From positions 1 through 11,097 of the forward strand of contig JAQUGA010000074.1 in assembly GCA_028684405.1 (NCBI GenBank): a DNA stretch of 11,097 bases. The letters run 5' to 3'. Source of the stretch: Bacteroidales bacterium (lineage in GTDB: Bacteria; Bacteroidota; Bacteroidia; Bacteroidales; WCHB1-69). Under the pieces are notes generated by a model, which was given only the letters and a program-made list of their open reading frames with translations, was not told the origin of the DNA and did not search any database. The position numbers and the translations under genes were made by a program. Position 1 is the stretch's first letter, and each line of letters starts with the position of its first letter. Positions 1 through 7,311 of the stretch are shown in pieces.

Positions 1-19
1 AATCTCTTAAATAAAGCTG

Positions 20-52
20 TTAAAAAAAGAATAAAGCTCCAAAAAGGAGCTT
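20..52 (-). terminator. Intrinsic terminator after the TonB-like gene
   Basis: Read on the minus strand, AAGCTCC, a TTTTT loop and GGAGCTT form a perfect 7-bp stem (positions 52-46 and 40-34). It is followed by TATTCTTTTTTT (33-21), a classical U-tract. It starts about 30 nt after the stop of the TonB-like gene at 83, so it most likely ends that transcript. The stem and T-run are seen directly; activity is inferred. Confidence 0.85.
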
Positions 53-82
53 CATTCATCACAGATATATAGGATTTGCAAT

Positions 83-757
83 TTAGTTCAACTCAAATTT
101 AATGGGAAGCACCATATGCACTCTCACCGCCTTTCCACCTTGATAACCGGGTTTCCAGCGAGGCATGCTTTTAACAACACGAATCGCTTCATTGTCAAGG
201 TAAGAATCAACGGGACGCATAATTTTAAAATTTGACAAACTTCCATCTCTTTCAACAATAAAAGCGACATAAACGGTTCCCTGACTTCCAACAGACAAAG
301 ATTCTCGTGGATATTTGGCATTGGTTTGCAGATAATTAAACATTTCGGCTTGACCGCCTAAAAACTCAGGCATAAACTCTGAAATGTGAAGAGGTACAAT
401 TTCAATAACTTCAATTTCTTCGGGTGCTTCAACAGGAAGAATACCGCTTAATGTTGCATCTTCAATAGAAGTTAAACTAATATTTGTTTCGGGCCCATCT
501 TCAATAACATTGATAATCGAAGTAAGGGGAGCTTTGGGAATTTCCAAATCTATGGGAGGTTTTGGAACATCTGTGGAAATAACAAGGTCAACATCAATGA
601 TTTCACCTTTGTTTAAATCTATTATTTCTGCGGAACCAATGGGAGAATTCCATTCAAAAGCAGTAAGAACAAGAGTCAACGAAACCACAATTCCGAACTT
701 GAAAAAGATTTGCTTCCATCTTTCAATATCGACTCTTTCTGATTTTTTTGTTTCCAT
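83..757 (-). CDS. TonB family protein (TonB C-terminal domain)
   Basis: A 224-residue inner-membrane protein with TonB architecture. It has a short cytoplasmic N-terminus, one membrane segment (about 18-34), a periplasmic linker (about 40-125, acidic, with short Pro motifs such as PKPP and PKAP), and a C-terminal domain (about 128-224). The last domain shows family features: FLGGQ at 132-136 (where PGG is usual), KYP at 148-150, QGTVYVAFIVERDGS, NEAIRVVKSMPRWKPG, GGKAVRVHMVLPI. TonB proteins couple the proton-motive force, through ExbB/ExbD, to outer-membrane receptors. No exbB, exbD or receptor gene is in the window, so the partner is unknown. The linker lacks the long Pro-Lys repeats of enterobacterial TonB, as in many Bacteroidota paralogues. 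It is 350 nt downstream of recJ on the same strand and ends at its own terminator. I saw no clear promoter. It could serve a dedicated receptor rather than be the main TonB. Confidence 0.9.
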   Translation of the reverse strand: METKKSERVDIERWKQIFFKFGIVVSLTLVLTAFEWNSPIGSAEIIDLNKGEIIDVDLVISTDVPKPPIDLEIPKAPLTSIINVIEDGPETNISLTSIEDATLSGILPVEAPEEIEVIEIVPLHISEFMPEFLGGQAEMFNYLQTNAKYPRESLSVGSQGTVYVAFIVERDGSLSNFKIMRPVDSYLDNEAIRVVKSMPRWKPGYQGGKAVRVHMVLPIKFELN

Positions 758-1107
758 GGCGATGTGTTTTATAGGTTTAATGTTAAAACGTTAAATCCAT
801 TGGGATTATTGTCGTTTTTTCCAAAAAAACATTAAAAAAGAATGAAAGCCTAAAAAAAGGAAATTTAGATAAAAGGAATTTTAAACCGCAGTTTACCTAT
901 GTAAATGCGATGTGATAATAGGTGCGGCCGTTGGTCGAAAACGCCGGTAGGGTTTACATGTTTGTAGAAAACAAAATAATCAATATGCGACCCGAACAGG
1001 TCGAACCATTCCTATATGAAAATTAATTGTACAAAAATGTAATCCCTTCGGTATTAGATGCCAATTGTTTATATGGTTTTGGTCGTTTCGGTTCTGTGAA
1101 AAAACCA
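758..1107. other. 350-nt intergenic region between recJ and the TonB-like gene
   Basis: The gap lies between two co-directional minus-strand genes. It holds a 48-codon protein-like open frame (865-1011, minus, listed separately), locally more GC-rich than its surroundings. Inside it is a 5-bp inverted repeat, CGACC/GGTCG (988-992 with 999-1003), and a small AATCC/GGATT hairpin lies at 794-807. I found no TAnnTTTG box on the minus strand that would clearly start the TonB-like gene, and no strong terminator for recJ. Confidence 0.6.
865..1011 (-). pseudogene. Start-less 48-codon protein-like frame (gene remnant or repeat element)
   Basis: On the minus strand an open frame runs 48 codons from just after a TAG (1014-1012) to a TAA (867-865). 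It reads EWFDLFGSHIDYFVF, then YKHVNPTGVFDQRPH, then LLSHRIYIGKLRFKIPFI. The composition is protein-like, rich in aromatic residues and ending in alternating hydrophobic residues like a terminal beta strand. There is no ATG, GTG or TTG in frame, so it is not an intact gene. Just upstream, another frame reads QLASNTEGITFLYN before a stop, which may be more of a frameshifted remnant. I do not recognise the family. It may be a decayed gene end, part of an interspersed repeat, or chance. Confidence 0.3.
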
Positions 1108-2886
1108 TTAATCAGCATTTTCCTCGTACACCTGCATGTCTTTGATGTTTAGTTGCAGTGTTGTATTGTTGTTCCAAATGTTTTCTTCGATGTGATAACA
1201 AATATTAAAATGCTTGGAATCTTTTACGTTTTCATAAAAATCACCCATTCCAAAAGCGATAGCAGGAATTGGATAGGAGGAGACTGTAGGGTGTACTATG
1301 TTCAATTTCAGGTGTTTATTTCCGTTGTTGCCCAGTTGTTTAGCATTTCCATCGTCATAAACCATGGTAGTCATAAAGATAGGACTCATGTTATCGGGTC
1401 CGAATGGAGCAAAAAGATTGAGTTGTTGGTAAAATTCTGGGGTAATATCGCTGATGAGAAGTTCGCTGTCGATTTCAATTTCAGGATGCAACGAGGCTTC
1501 CGTAATGGTTCTTTGAACTACTTCTTCGAATTTCTCCATAAATGCCGAAAGATTTTCAGGCAGAAGCGACAATCCAGCAGCATATTTATGTCCGCCAAAA
1601 TGTTCTAAAAGAGACTCGCACTCTTCGATGGCATCATATATGTCAAAATCCTTGACCGAACGAGCAGAGCCGGTAATAAGTCCATTTGATTCGGTAAAAA
1701 CAATTGAGGGTTTATAAAATTGTTCGACCAAACGAGAAGCAACAATTCCAATAACACCTTTATGCCAGTCGGGTTTATAAATGACCAGAGATCTTTTATT
1801 CCCAAACGTATCATCTTCCTTAATCAGTTGCAATGCCTCTTCAAAAGTTTCGCGATCCTTGGTTTTTCTCTCTTCGTTATATTGTTTAATTTTATTTCCA
1901 ATATTAAGGGTTGCATCCAGTGATTCTGTAATTAAAAGTTTTACAGAATTTCGGCCTGTATCCATTCTTCCAGCAGCATTTATTCGCGGTCCTACGGTGA
2001 AAACCAAATCGCTAATGGTAATTTCCTTATTAAATATAGAAGTGAATGGTACTTCTTTAGTATCTGTTTTTTTGAGCGTAATATTTTGAAGAATAGTGGC
2101 CTCAATGCCAGGTCTGGGTTGGTTATTGATAATTCTAAGACCAAAATAAGCAAGAATTCTATTTTCGTCAACAATGGGAACCACGTCTGAAGCTATGCTA
2201 ATGGCCACCAAATCAAGATATTTTACAATGTCATTGATGGGACGATTTAGAAATTGAGTGTATGCTTGAATTAGCTTAAACCCTACGCCACAGCCAGATA
2301 ACTCTCTAAACGGATAATCGCAATCTTCACGTTTTGGATCGAGTACAGCGTATGCAGCAGGCAAAGTATCGCCGGGTCGGTGGTGGTCGCATACAATAAT
2401 GTCGATTCCATACTCATTGGCTTTGGCAACTTGATTGTGTGCTTTTATTCCGCAATCTAAGGCAATAATTAATGTAAATCCTTGTTCTTTAGCATATTCA
2501 ATGCTTTCTATTGAAATTCCGTATCCTTCTTTATAACGATCTGGAATATAATATTCGATATTGGCATCGTATGTCTTTACAAATGAATACATCAGTGCTA
2601 CCGACGAAGTTCCGTCGACATCATAATCCCCGTAAACCAATATTTTTTCTTGATTTTTGATTGCTTTATCGAGTCGAGAAACAGCTTTATCCATATCTTT
2701 CATTAGAAATGGATCGTGTAAATTTTTTAAAGTTGGTTTAAAAAATGCTTTAACTTTCTCTTTTGTGTCAATTTGTCTTTGAACCAATAGTCGAACCAAA
2801 ATTGGATGTAAATTATTTAGCTGCTTCGATAATTCATCCGTTTTTTGATTTTCTTGTTTATCCAGTATGACCCAACGTTTCTTCAT
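1108..2886 (-). CDS. recJ: Single-stranded-DNA-specific exonuclease RecJ
   Basis: RecJ is a cytoplasmic 5'-3' exonuclease on single-stranded DNA, acting in RecF-type recombination, mismatch and base-excision repair. The 592-residue product is close to the usual length (577 in E. coli). The DHH phosphoesterase domain shows its metal-binding motifs: VYGDYDVDGTSS (84-95), ALDCG (142-146) and CDHH (166-169). Next come INAAGRMDTG (302-311) and the DHHA1 domain with WHKGVIGIVASRL (374-386), GSARSVKDFDI (406-416) and the signature FGGHKYAAG (430-438). The C-terminal part (about 465-592) fits the OB-fold region. All expected catalytic residues appear present. The ATG at 2886 gives MKKRWVILD, a normal start for this family. 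The gene lies 97 nt downstream of the hydrolase gene, with a TAnnTTTG box in the gap, so it can probably be transcribed alone or by readthrough. Confidence 0.97.
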   Translation of the reverse strand: MKKRWVILDKQENQKTDELSKQLNNLHPILVRLLVQRQIDTKEKVKAFFKPTLKNLHDPFLMKDMDKAVSRLDKAIKNQEKILVYGDYDVDGTSSVALMYSFVKTYDANIEYYIPDRYKEGYGISIESIEYAKEQGFTLIIALDCGIKAHNQVAKANEYGIDIIVCDHHRPGDTLPAAYAVLDPKREDCDYPFRELSGCGVGFKLIQAYTQFLNRPINDIVKYLDLVAISIASDVVPIVDENRILAYFGLRIINNQPRPGIEATILQNITLKKTDTKEVPFTSIFNKEITISDLVFTVGPRINAAGRMDTGRNSVKLLITESLDATLNIGNKIKQYNEERKTKDRETFEEALQLIKEDDTFGNKRSLVIYKPDWHKGVIGIVASRLVEQFYKPSIVFTESNGLITGSARSVKDFDIYDAIEECESLLEHFGGHKYAAGLSLLPENLSAFMEKFEEVVQRTITEASLHPEIEIDSELLISDITPEFYQQLNLFAPFGPDNMSPIFMTTMVYDDGNAKQLGNNGNKHLKLNIVHPTVSSYPIPAIAFGMGDFYENVKDSKHFNICYHIEENIWNNNTTLQLNIKDMQVYEENAD

Positions 2887-2934
2887 TTTTTAATTTAGGG
2901 AAAAGGTAAAAGTAGCTATTTTTTATACTCTTTG

Positions 2935-2942
2935 CAAAGTTA
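2935..2942 (-). promoter_or_regulatory. Candidate -7 box for recJ
   Basis: On the minus strand the 8-mer TAACTTTG exactly matches the Bacteroidota -7 consensus TAnnTTTG. It sits 48 nt upstream of the recJ ATG, which would give a leader of roughly 40 nt. No TTTG is found at the expected -33 distance, so support comes from the -7 element and its position only. The site overlaps a small palindrome, CTTTGCAAAG. Confidence 0.4.
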
Positions 2943-2983
2943 AGCGCTCTTTTAACATAATTATAAAAACCAAACGTGTGCAA

Positions 2984-3931
2984 TTAATTTTGATTAAAGC
3001 ACTTAGGGAATTTTATCAAAATCCAATTTAACAAGTCCTTATAAACTTCTGTTTTGTTAATTTCATTTAATATTTCGTGACGAGCTTCTGGGTAGAGCTT
3101 TATGCTTACATCCGTCATGTTTTCCTGCTTAAATAGATTCAAAACTTTTTCGACACCTTTTCCAAAATCACCCACGGGGTCTGCTGTTCCAGCAAGGAGT
3201 AAAACAGGAAGTTCTGCTTTCATGTGCCGAACGTTTTCAGGCTGATGAATAAAATCCAACCCATTTATTAAATCGATAAAAAATGAATTTGGACAGATAA
3301 AACCACACAAATCGTCCTCTATATATTTTTGAACAACTTCCGAATCACGGGATAAAAAATCAAATTTCGTTTTGGGATTTTTGTATGCTTTATTATAATT
3401 TCCAAAAGTCAAAAAGTTAAGAAGATTTGAAGGAGAATGGGCTTTGAAAATTAATTTTTGAATATTTGCAATAACTTTTCCTACTTTTGCCGTTTTTCCG
3501 GGATGAAAAGCCGTTCCCGATAAAATTAACGCATCCAGTTCTTTGGGATATTTTATAGCAAATGTCCTACTAATAAAAGAGCCCATGCTGTGACCTAGCA
3601 AAATGTATGGCACATCAGAATGGTTCTGTTTGATGTGTTCAGAGATGGTTTTTAAATCTTTCACCACATAAGTCCAACCGTCGTTGGTCGCAAAAAAGCC
3701 TAATTTCCCGTCGGTTTGTGTAAATCCGTGACCACGGTGATCGTTGGCATAAACCACAAAACCATGGTCGACCATAAAACGAGCAAAATGATCATATCTG
3801 TCCCCATATTCAGCCATGCCATGTGCAATATGAAGAATGGCTTTGGGCTTTGTATCTTCTTTAAACCAATGGATTAGATGTAAGTTTTTACCATCAAAAC
3901 TTCGTATAAAATCAGATTTTTTCTTTATCAT
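2984..3931 (-). CDS. Alpha/beta hydrolase, monoacylglycerol lipase-like
   Basis: A 315-residue cytoplasmic-type serine hydrolase of the Hydrolase_4 (serine aminopeptidase S33 / monoglyceride lipase) group. The oxyanion-hole motif is HGMAEYGDRYDHFA (37-50), followed by the family block YANDHRGHGFT (61-71). The nucleophile elbow is LLGHSMGS (111-118) with Ser115. Asp251 in GTADPVGDFG and His285 in PEARHEILNE complete the triad. A lid-like insertion lies about 145-235. Substrates are likely monoacylglycerols, lysophospholipids or other esters; the sequence does not fix which. No signal peptide is visible. The ATG follows the kinase stop by 3 nt, so the two genes are very probably co-transcribed and translationally coupled. 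The start lies in an A-rich tract without a Shine-Dalgarno sequence. Confidence 0.92.
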   Translation of the reverse strand: MIKKKSDFIRSFDGKNLHLIHWFKEDTKPKAILHIAHGMAEYGDRYDHFARFMVDHGFVVYANDHRGHGFTQTDGKLGFFATNDGWTYVVKDLKTISEHIKQNHSDVPYILLGHSMGSFISRTFAIKYPKELDALILSGTAFHPGKTAKVGKVIANIQKLIFKAHSPSNLLNFLTFGNYNKAYKNPKTKFDFLSRDSEVVQKYIEDDLCGFICPNSFFIDLINGLDFIHQPENVRHMKAELPVLLLAGTADPVGDFGKGVEKVLNLFKQENMTDVSIKLYPEARHEILNEINKTEVYKDLLNWILIKFPKCFNQN

Positions 3932-3934
3932 TTT

Positions 3935-5443
3935 TTATTTTTTTCGTAGTACAATTCTAAACGTGGTTCCTTTTCCAGCTTGTGCACTTTTTACAAATAT
4001 TTTCCCTTTGTGATATTTCTTTATAATTCGATATGCTAAGGATAAGCCTAAGCCCCAGCCGCGGGGCTTGGAAGTATATCCGGGTTTGAAAATTGTTCGG
4101 AAATCTTTTTTGGGAACCCCTTTTCCAGTATCGCTTATATCGACGTATGCTCTTTTTGAATCTGTTGTTATCTCAAAATTGATATTTCCTTCACCCGACA
4201 TGGCATCGACAGCGTTTTTGCATAAATTTTCGATCACCCATTCAAACAGATAGCGATTGAGCGGCAAATTGATTTCATCGACCGGATCAGAATAGATATA
4301 AAAGTTGATTCTCGAGGAGGTTCTTGTTCTATAATAATCCACAAAATCATTTATTACTTTAACCAAATTCTCTTTTTTAAGCTCTGGAGTAGAGCCAATT
4401 TTTGAAAATCGTTGCGTGATAACATCCAATCGTTGCACATCTTTCTCGAGTTCGATAATGATGTCTTCGCTCACATTTTGCAATCGAAGCATTTCAATCC
4501 ATCCAATCAGAGACGAAAGTGGAGTTCCCAATTGATGGGCGGTTTCTTTCGACATCCCAACCCAAACTTGGTCTTGTTCCGACCGCCGAGAAATGCTAAA
4601 AAGCATGTACGCCACCAGTAAAAAAATGGCAATCGCAAAAAACTGAACATAAGGGAAATATCGCAATTGCGACAAAAGAACAGATTCCTTATAAAACACA
4701 AAGCTTTTTCCCAATCCATGAATTTGAATTTCAATGGGCGAATTTTGTTGCGACATGTCTTTGATAATGGAATCCGCCTTTTCAGTAATGTGAATTGAAT
4801 CCAACTGCATGTTTCCAAAAGTGATAATGTGCGATTTTGTGCTGTCGGTAATAATTACTGGAACGGATGCCGAATTTACCACTACTTCGTTGAAAAACGA
4901 TTCAATCAAATCATCAATTACGGTTCTTAAATCACTATAAATTTGAGATTCTTTATAATACAAATACATGTACTGTTTGCCATAATAATTGATGGAAATG
5001 GGCGTGAACTGCGAAAATTCTTCCAAAAGTTCGCCTTCAAGAACACGAACAGAATCTGTGTTAATCTCGAAATTTACCGCACCATTAATATTTTTGTTTT
5101 CATCGGTCAGGATGACGGGAATGGTTTTGTTGTTGGAAATAAGTTCCAGATAAAAAGTAATATCTTCCGAAGGCCCCGATGTTGCTAGTTTATTGTACGC
5201 TTTTGCCAACAAATTGGCACGGCGACGTTCTTCTTCTCTAATTCGTTCAAAAAACTCTTCGGTATAATTGACAATTGCGGCTTTTCGCTGAATGGCATCA
5301 GCCCAAATTTTAATTTTGTCCCGCTCTTCGTTCGAAACTCGTTTTACCACAAAATTGGAATACACAATCGAAGCGGCAAAAATCGAGGTGACTATGCCTA
5401 TCAATATCCATTTCCAGCGCTGTTTCGTATAATATATGTTCAA
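3935..5443 (-). CDS. Membrane sensor histidine kinase with duplicated periplasmic sensor
   Basis: A 502-residue kinase. TM1 is about 12-32, the periplasmic sensor about 33-262, TM2 about 264-284, with no obvious HAMP domain before the kinase core. The H-box is MSKETAHQLGTPLSSLIGW with His303 as likely phospho-acceptor. The ATPase domain shows the N-box (ENLCKNAVDAM, 405-415), G1 (DISDTGKGV, 435-443), F-box (IFKPGYTSK, 451-459) and G2 (GWGLGLSLAYRI, 462-473). All are intact, so it should be active. The sensor contains two similar halves (see findings). The start is TTG at 5443: an in-frame TAA lies four codons earlier, and no ATG occurs before TM1. It heads a probable operon with the lipase-like hydrolase. 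No response regulator is in the window, so its partner is encoded elsewhere. The ligand is unknown. Confidence 0.93.
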   Translation of the reverse strand: MNIYYTKQRWKWILIGIVTSIFAASIVYSNFVVKRVSNEERDKIKIWADAIQRKAAIVNYTEEFFERIREEERRRANLLAKAYNKLATSGPSEDITFYLELISNNKTIPVILTDENKNINGAVNFEINTDSVRVLEGELLEEFSQFTPISINYYGKQYMYLYYKESQIYSDLRTVIDDLIESFFNEVVVNSASVPVIITDSTKSHIITFGNMQLDSIHITEKADSIIKDMSQQNSPIEIQIHGLGKSFVFYKESVLLSQLRYFPYVQFFAIAIFLLVAYMLFSISRRSEQDQVWVGMSKETAHQLGTPLSSLIGWIEMLRLQNVSEDIIIELEKDVQRLDVITQRFSKIGSTPELKKENLVKVINDFVDYYRTRTSSRINFYIYSDPVDEINLPLNRYLFEWVIENLCKNAVDAMSGEGNINFEITTDSKRAYVDISDTGKGVPKKDFRTIFKPGYTSKPRGWGLGLSLAYRIIKKYHKGKIFVKSAQAGKGTTFRIVLRKK

Positions 5444-5576
5444 AATCTTGTTGTTTTAAAACACTAAAGTACAACAAAAGTTTTTATAGAAAGTTGTGTT
5501 CGTTCATTTTTGTATAATTATTGTTTCATTATATATATAAAAGATCGTATAAACAATAGTGTATTAGATAGTTATC

Positions 5577-5614
5577 AAACATGCTAAGAATGAAATTTCA
5601 TTTTTAGCATGTTT
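5577..5614. repeat. 38-nt near-perfect palindrome, terminator-like on the plus strand
   Basis: The 19-nt arms 5577-5595 and 5596-5614 (AAACATGCTAAG... / ...TTAGCATGTTT) are complementary with a single G-T pair (5588 with 5603), a wobble in plus-strand RNA. The plus strand continues TGTTTTTGATATTTTG, so transcription on that strand would meet a strong hairpin plus a U-rich tract. No known plus-strand gene lies just upstream, so a terminator role would imply an unseen transcript. Confidence 0.8.
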
Positions 5615-5654
5615 TGTTTTTGATATTTTGCGATTATTTTCGCCATCTTTAAAA

Positions 5655-5723
5655 GGTATAAATTGCTGAAAATCAATGTTTCCTTTAGGGTTGAGGCAAA
5701 CATTAATGAAAGCAATTTATGCC
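5655..5723. repeat. Two-tier inverted repeat / candidate structured RNA element
   Basis: Outer arms GGTATAAATTGCT (5655-5667) and AGCAATTTATGCC (5711-5723) pair over 13 positions with one G-T wobble. Inside, AATGTTTCCT (5675-5684) pairs with AGG, a bulged C, and AAACATT (5694-5704), leaving a 9-nt loop TTAGGGTTG. Internal loops of 7 and 6 nt separate the two stems. This could be a structured RNA, a regulatory leader or a small non-autonomous element. No target-site duplication was identified. Confidence 0.6.
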
Positions 5724-5793
5724 AGAAACAGTTGTTTTAATTTTATCCGACAAGATTCTTTTTTGTATAAAGTCTTTAAAAAAAACATCTCAA

Positions 5794-5825
5794 TATGATC
5801 AACAAGAAAAAATTCCGTACGTTTG
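5794..5825 (+). promoter_or_regulatory. Candidate promoter of the flippase gene
   Basis: TACGTTTG (5818-5825) is an exact TAnnTTTG match. TATG (5794-5797) lies 20 nt upstream and matches the -33 TTTG element at three of four positions. The predicted leader is only about 20 nt before the ATG at 5853. Sequence match and spacing are seen; use is inferred. Confidence 0.5.
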
Positions 5826-5852
5826 TAGTGTGATTTTATTCATTCCAGATTT

Positions 5853-7211
5853 ATGATAAAGAATCTTTTTCTGCGTTTACTTCCCAGATTTATGTCTCGA
5901 AAAATTCAGAGCAGGGAAGGCATGCAAAAGATGACCCAAAATTTTGCTTGGTTATTTTCAGATAAAATACTGAAAATGACTGTCGTAATGGCTGTTAATA
6001 TTTGGGCATATCGATATTTGGGACCCGAAAATGTTGGAATTTGGAATTATGCCATTGCTTTTGTCACCATTTTAACGCCATTGGCAAATTTGGGAATTGA
6101 TGGCATTGTGGTTCGTGATATTGTGAATAATTCGCTTCGCAAGAACGAATTAATCGGAGCTTCCTTTATGGTCAAGCTTTTGGGAAGCTTATTTATGACG
6201 CTTTTCGCCATTTTGATGATTTATTTTCGACGACCCGACGATGTGCAGATGATGTACTATGTTTTTATCATCGCTTCATCCAATATTTTTCTCGCTTTCG
6301 ACGCCATCGATTTGTATAATCAATCTCAATTGCAATCAAAATATACGGTTTTGTCAAAAAGCATTGGGTATTTGACATGTGCTGTTGTGAAAATATTTTT
6401 GATTGTTTGGGGAATGAGTTTGGAATGGTTTGTATGGATGCAATTTGCCGAAAATGCAATAGGAGCTCTGTTTTTGGTTTTCTGGTATCATAAAAATGGA
6501 GAAAAAATATCAGCCTGGAAACTCGATTTCACAACGGCAAAACACTTGTTATCGCAAAGTTGGCCACTGATTTTAACGGCAGGAATGATGTTTGTCCAGC
6601 ATAATATCGACCAAATATTTTTGGGCGACTGGGTAAGCGAATACGAATTGGGACAATTTTCAACGGCTGCCAAGCTAATTGCTCTATTTGGATTTATTCC
6701 TATGATTATCCAAAGTACGGTGGCTCCAGAACTGGCAAAAGCAAAAAGTCACAGCAATGCTCTTTTTATGTTGAAAATGAATAAAGTCTATCAAATCATG
6801 TTTGTTGTATCTGTTTCATTAATCGCATTTTGTGTCTTTTTTGGTAAGTGGATTGTGGTGCTTCTCTACGGTCAGGAATATACTCAAGCAGGAGCTTTGA
6901 TGGCTTTGATGTCGATCCGTTTGGTCTTTGTCAACTACGGCGTTGCCAAAGCTCTCTATATTACCAATTTTAATTTGTTCCGATATTTTCTTCTCACCGG
7001 CGTTGTTGGAGCCACTATAAATGTTGCTTTAAATTTCTATCTGATTCCAATTTATGAGTCTACTGGCGCCATCTGGGCTTCTATTATCTCGCTTTTGATT
7101 TCCACCATCATTATCGATCTTTTCAATCCTCATACCCGTCAAAATTTCCAAAGTATGATGAATTCTTTTTTCAATATTCCAAGCTATTTTGATGTTTTTA
7201 AAGAAAAATAA
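5853..7211 (+). CDS. Polysaccharide flippase (MOP superfamily, Wzx-like)
   Basis: A 452-residue polytopic membrane protein of the Polysacc_synt / oligosaccharide-flippase group, which moves lipid-linked glycans across the inner membrane. It opens with a basic N-terminus, then WLFSDKILKMTVVMAVNIWAYRYLGPENVG (33-62, given here as a position range with its RYLGPE motif), the typical first-helix region. Later come the family motif around DQIFLGDW (253-260) with ELGQFSTAAKL (265-275), and YESTGAIWAS (401-410) near the end. About 12 hydrophobic segments are visible, as expected for the fold. The ATG at 5853 gives MIKNLFLRLLPRF; Met14 (5892) is an alternative, preceded by the same 11-mer CCAGATTTATG. 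No glycosyltransferase or Wzy gene adjoins it, so the glycan is unknown and the gene stands alone in this window. Confidence 0.9.
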   Translation: MIKNLFLRLLPRFMSRKIQSREGMQKMTQNFAWLFSDKILKMTVVMAVNIWAYRYLGPENVGIWNYAIAFVTILTPLANLGIDGIVVRDIVNNSLRKNELIGASFMVKLLGSLFMTLFAILMIYFRRPDDVQMMYYVFIIASSNIFLAFDAIDLYNQSQLQSKYTVLSKSIGYLTCAVVKIFLIVWGMSLEWFVWMQFAENAIGALFLVFWYHKNGEKISAWKLDFTTAKHLLSQSWPLILTAGMMFVQHNIDQIFLGDWVSEYELGQFSTAAKLIALFGFIPMIIQSTVAPELAKAKSHSNALFMLKMNKVYQIMFVVSVSLIAFCVFFGKWIVVLLYGQEYTQAGALMALMSIRLVFVNYGVAKALYITNFNLFRYFLLTGVVGATINVALNFYLIPIYESTGAIWASIISLLISTIIIDLFNPHTRQNFQSMMNSFFNIPSYFDVFKEK

Positions 7212-7270
7212 ATAAAGATTTTAACTGAAAATTCAGTATTGAACAAGAGTGCGTTTTATGGGTGTATTCG

Positions 7271-7311
7271 TTTGTAAAATTTTGTTTTTTGCATTATTTT
7301 TGTTATTTTTG
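7271..7311 (+). promoter_or_regulatory. Two overlapping candidate promoters for the universal stress protein gene
   Basis: Two sets of Bacteroidota-type elements overlap. TTTG (7271-7274) is followed after 20 nt by TATTTTTG (7295-7302). TTTG (7281-7284) is followed after 19 nt by TATTTTTG (7304-7311). Both -7 boxes match TAnnTTTG exactly. The leader would be about 95-105 nt before the ATG at 7411. Tandem starts would fit a stress-responsive gene, but the T-rich setting makes chance matches easier. Confidence 0.5.

Larger units (their letters stand above)
5444..5852. other. 409-nt divergent intergenic region with strong secondary structure
   Basis: The region separates the start of the kinase gene (minus) from the start of the flippase gene (plus). 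It is very AT-rich and carries two extended inverted repeats (5577-5614 and 5655-5723, listed separately) and a candidate flippase promoter (5818-5825). No TAnnTTTG box clearly serving the kinase gene was found; TACTTTAG on the minus strand, close to its start, is one mismatch away. I found no convincing small ORF. Two structured elements between divergent promoters are unexpected unless a small RNA or cis-regulatory element lies here. Confidence 0.6.

Noticed and set aside
988..1003. CGACC/GGTCG hairpin as recJ terminator
   Set aside because: The stem is 5 bp, about 105 nt after the recJ stop, and no T-run follows at once.
1153..1608. Plus-strand 151-codon frame opposite recJ
   Set aside because: It lies wholly antisense to the well-conserved RecJ C-terminal part and has no recognisable motif; it is a shadow frame.
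7224..7237. ACTGAA/TTCAGT inverted repeat after the flippase stop
   Set aside because: Only 6 bp with a 2-nt loop and no U-tract; too weak to call as a terminator.
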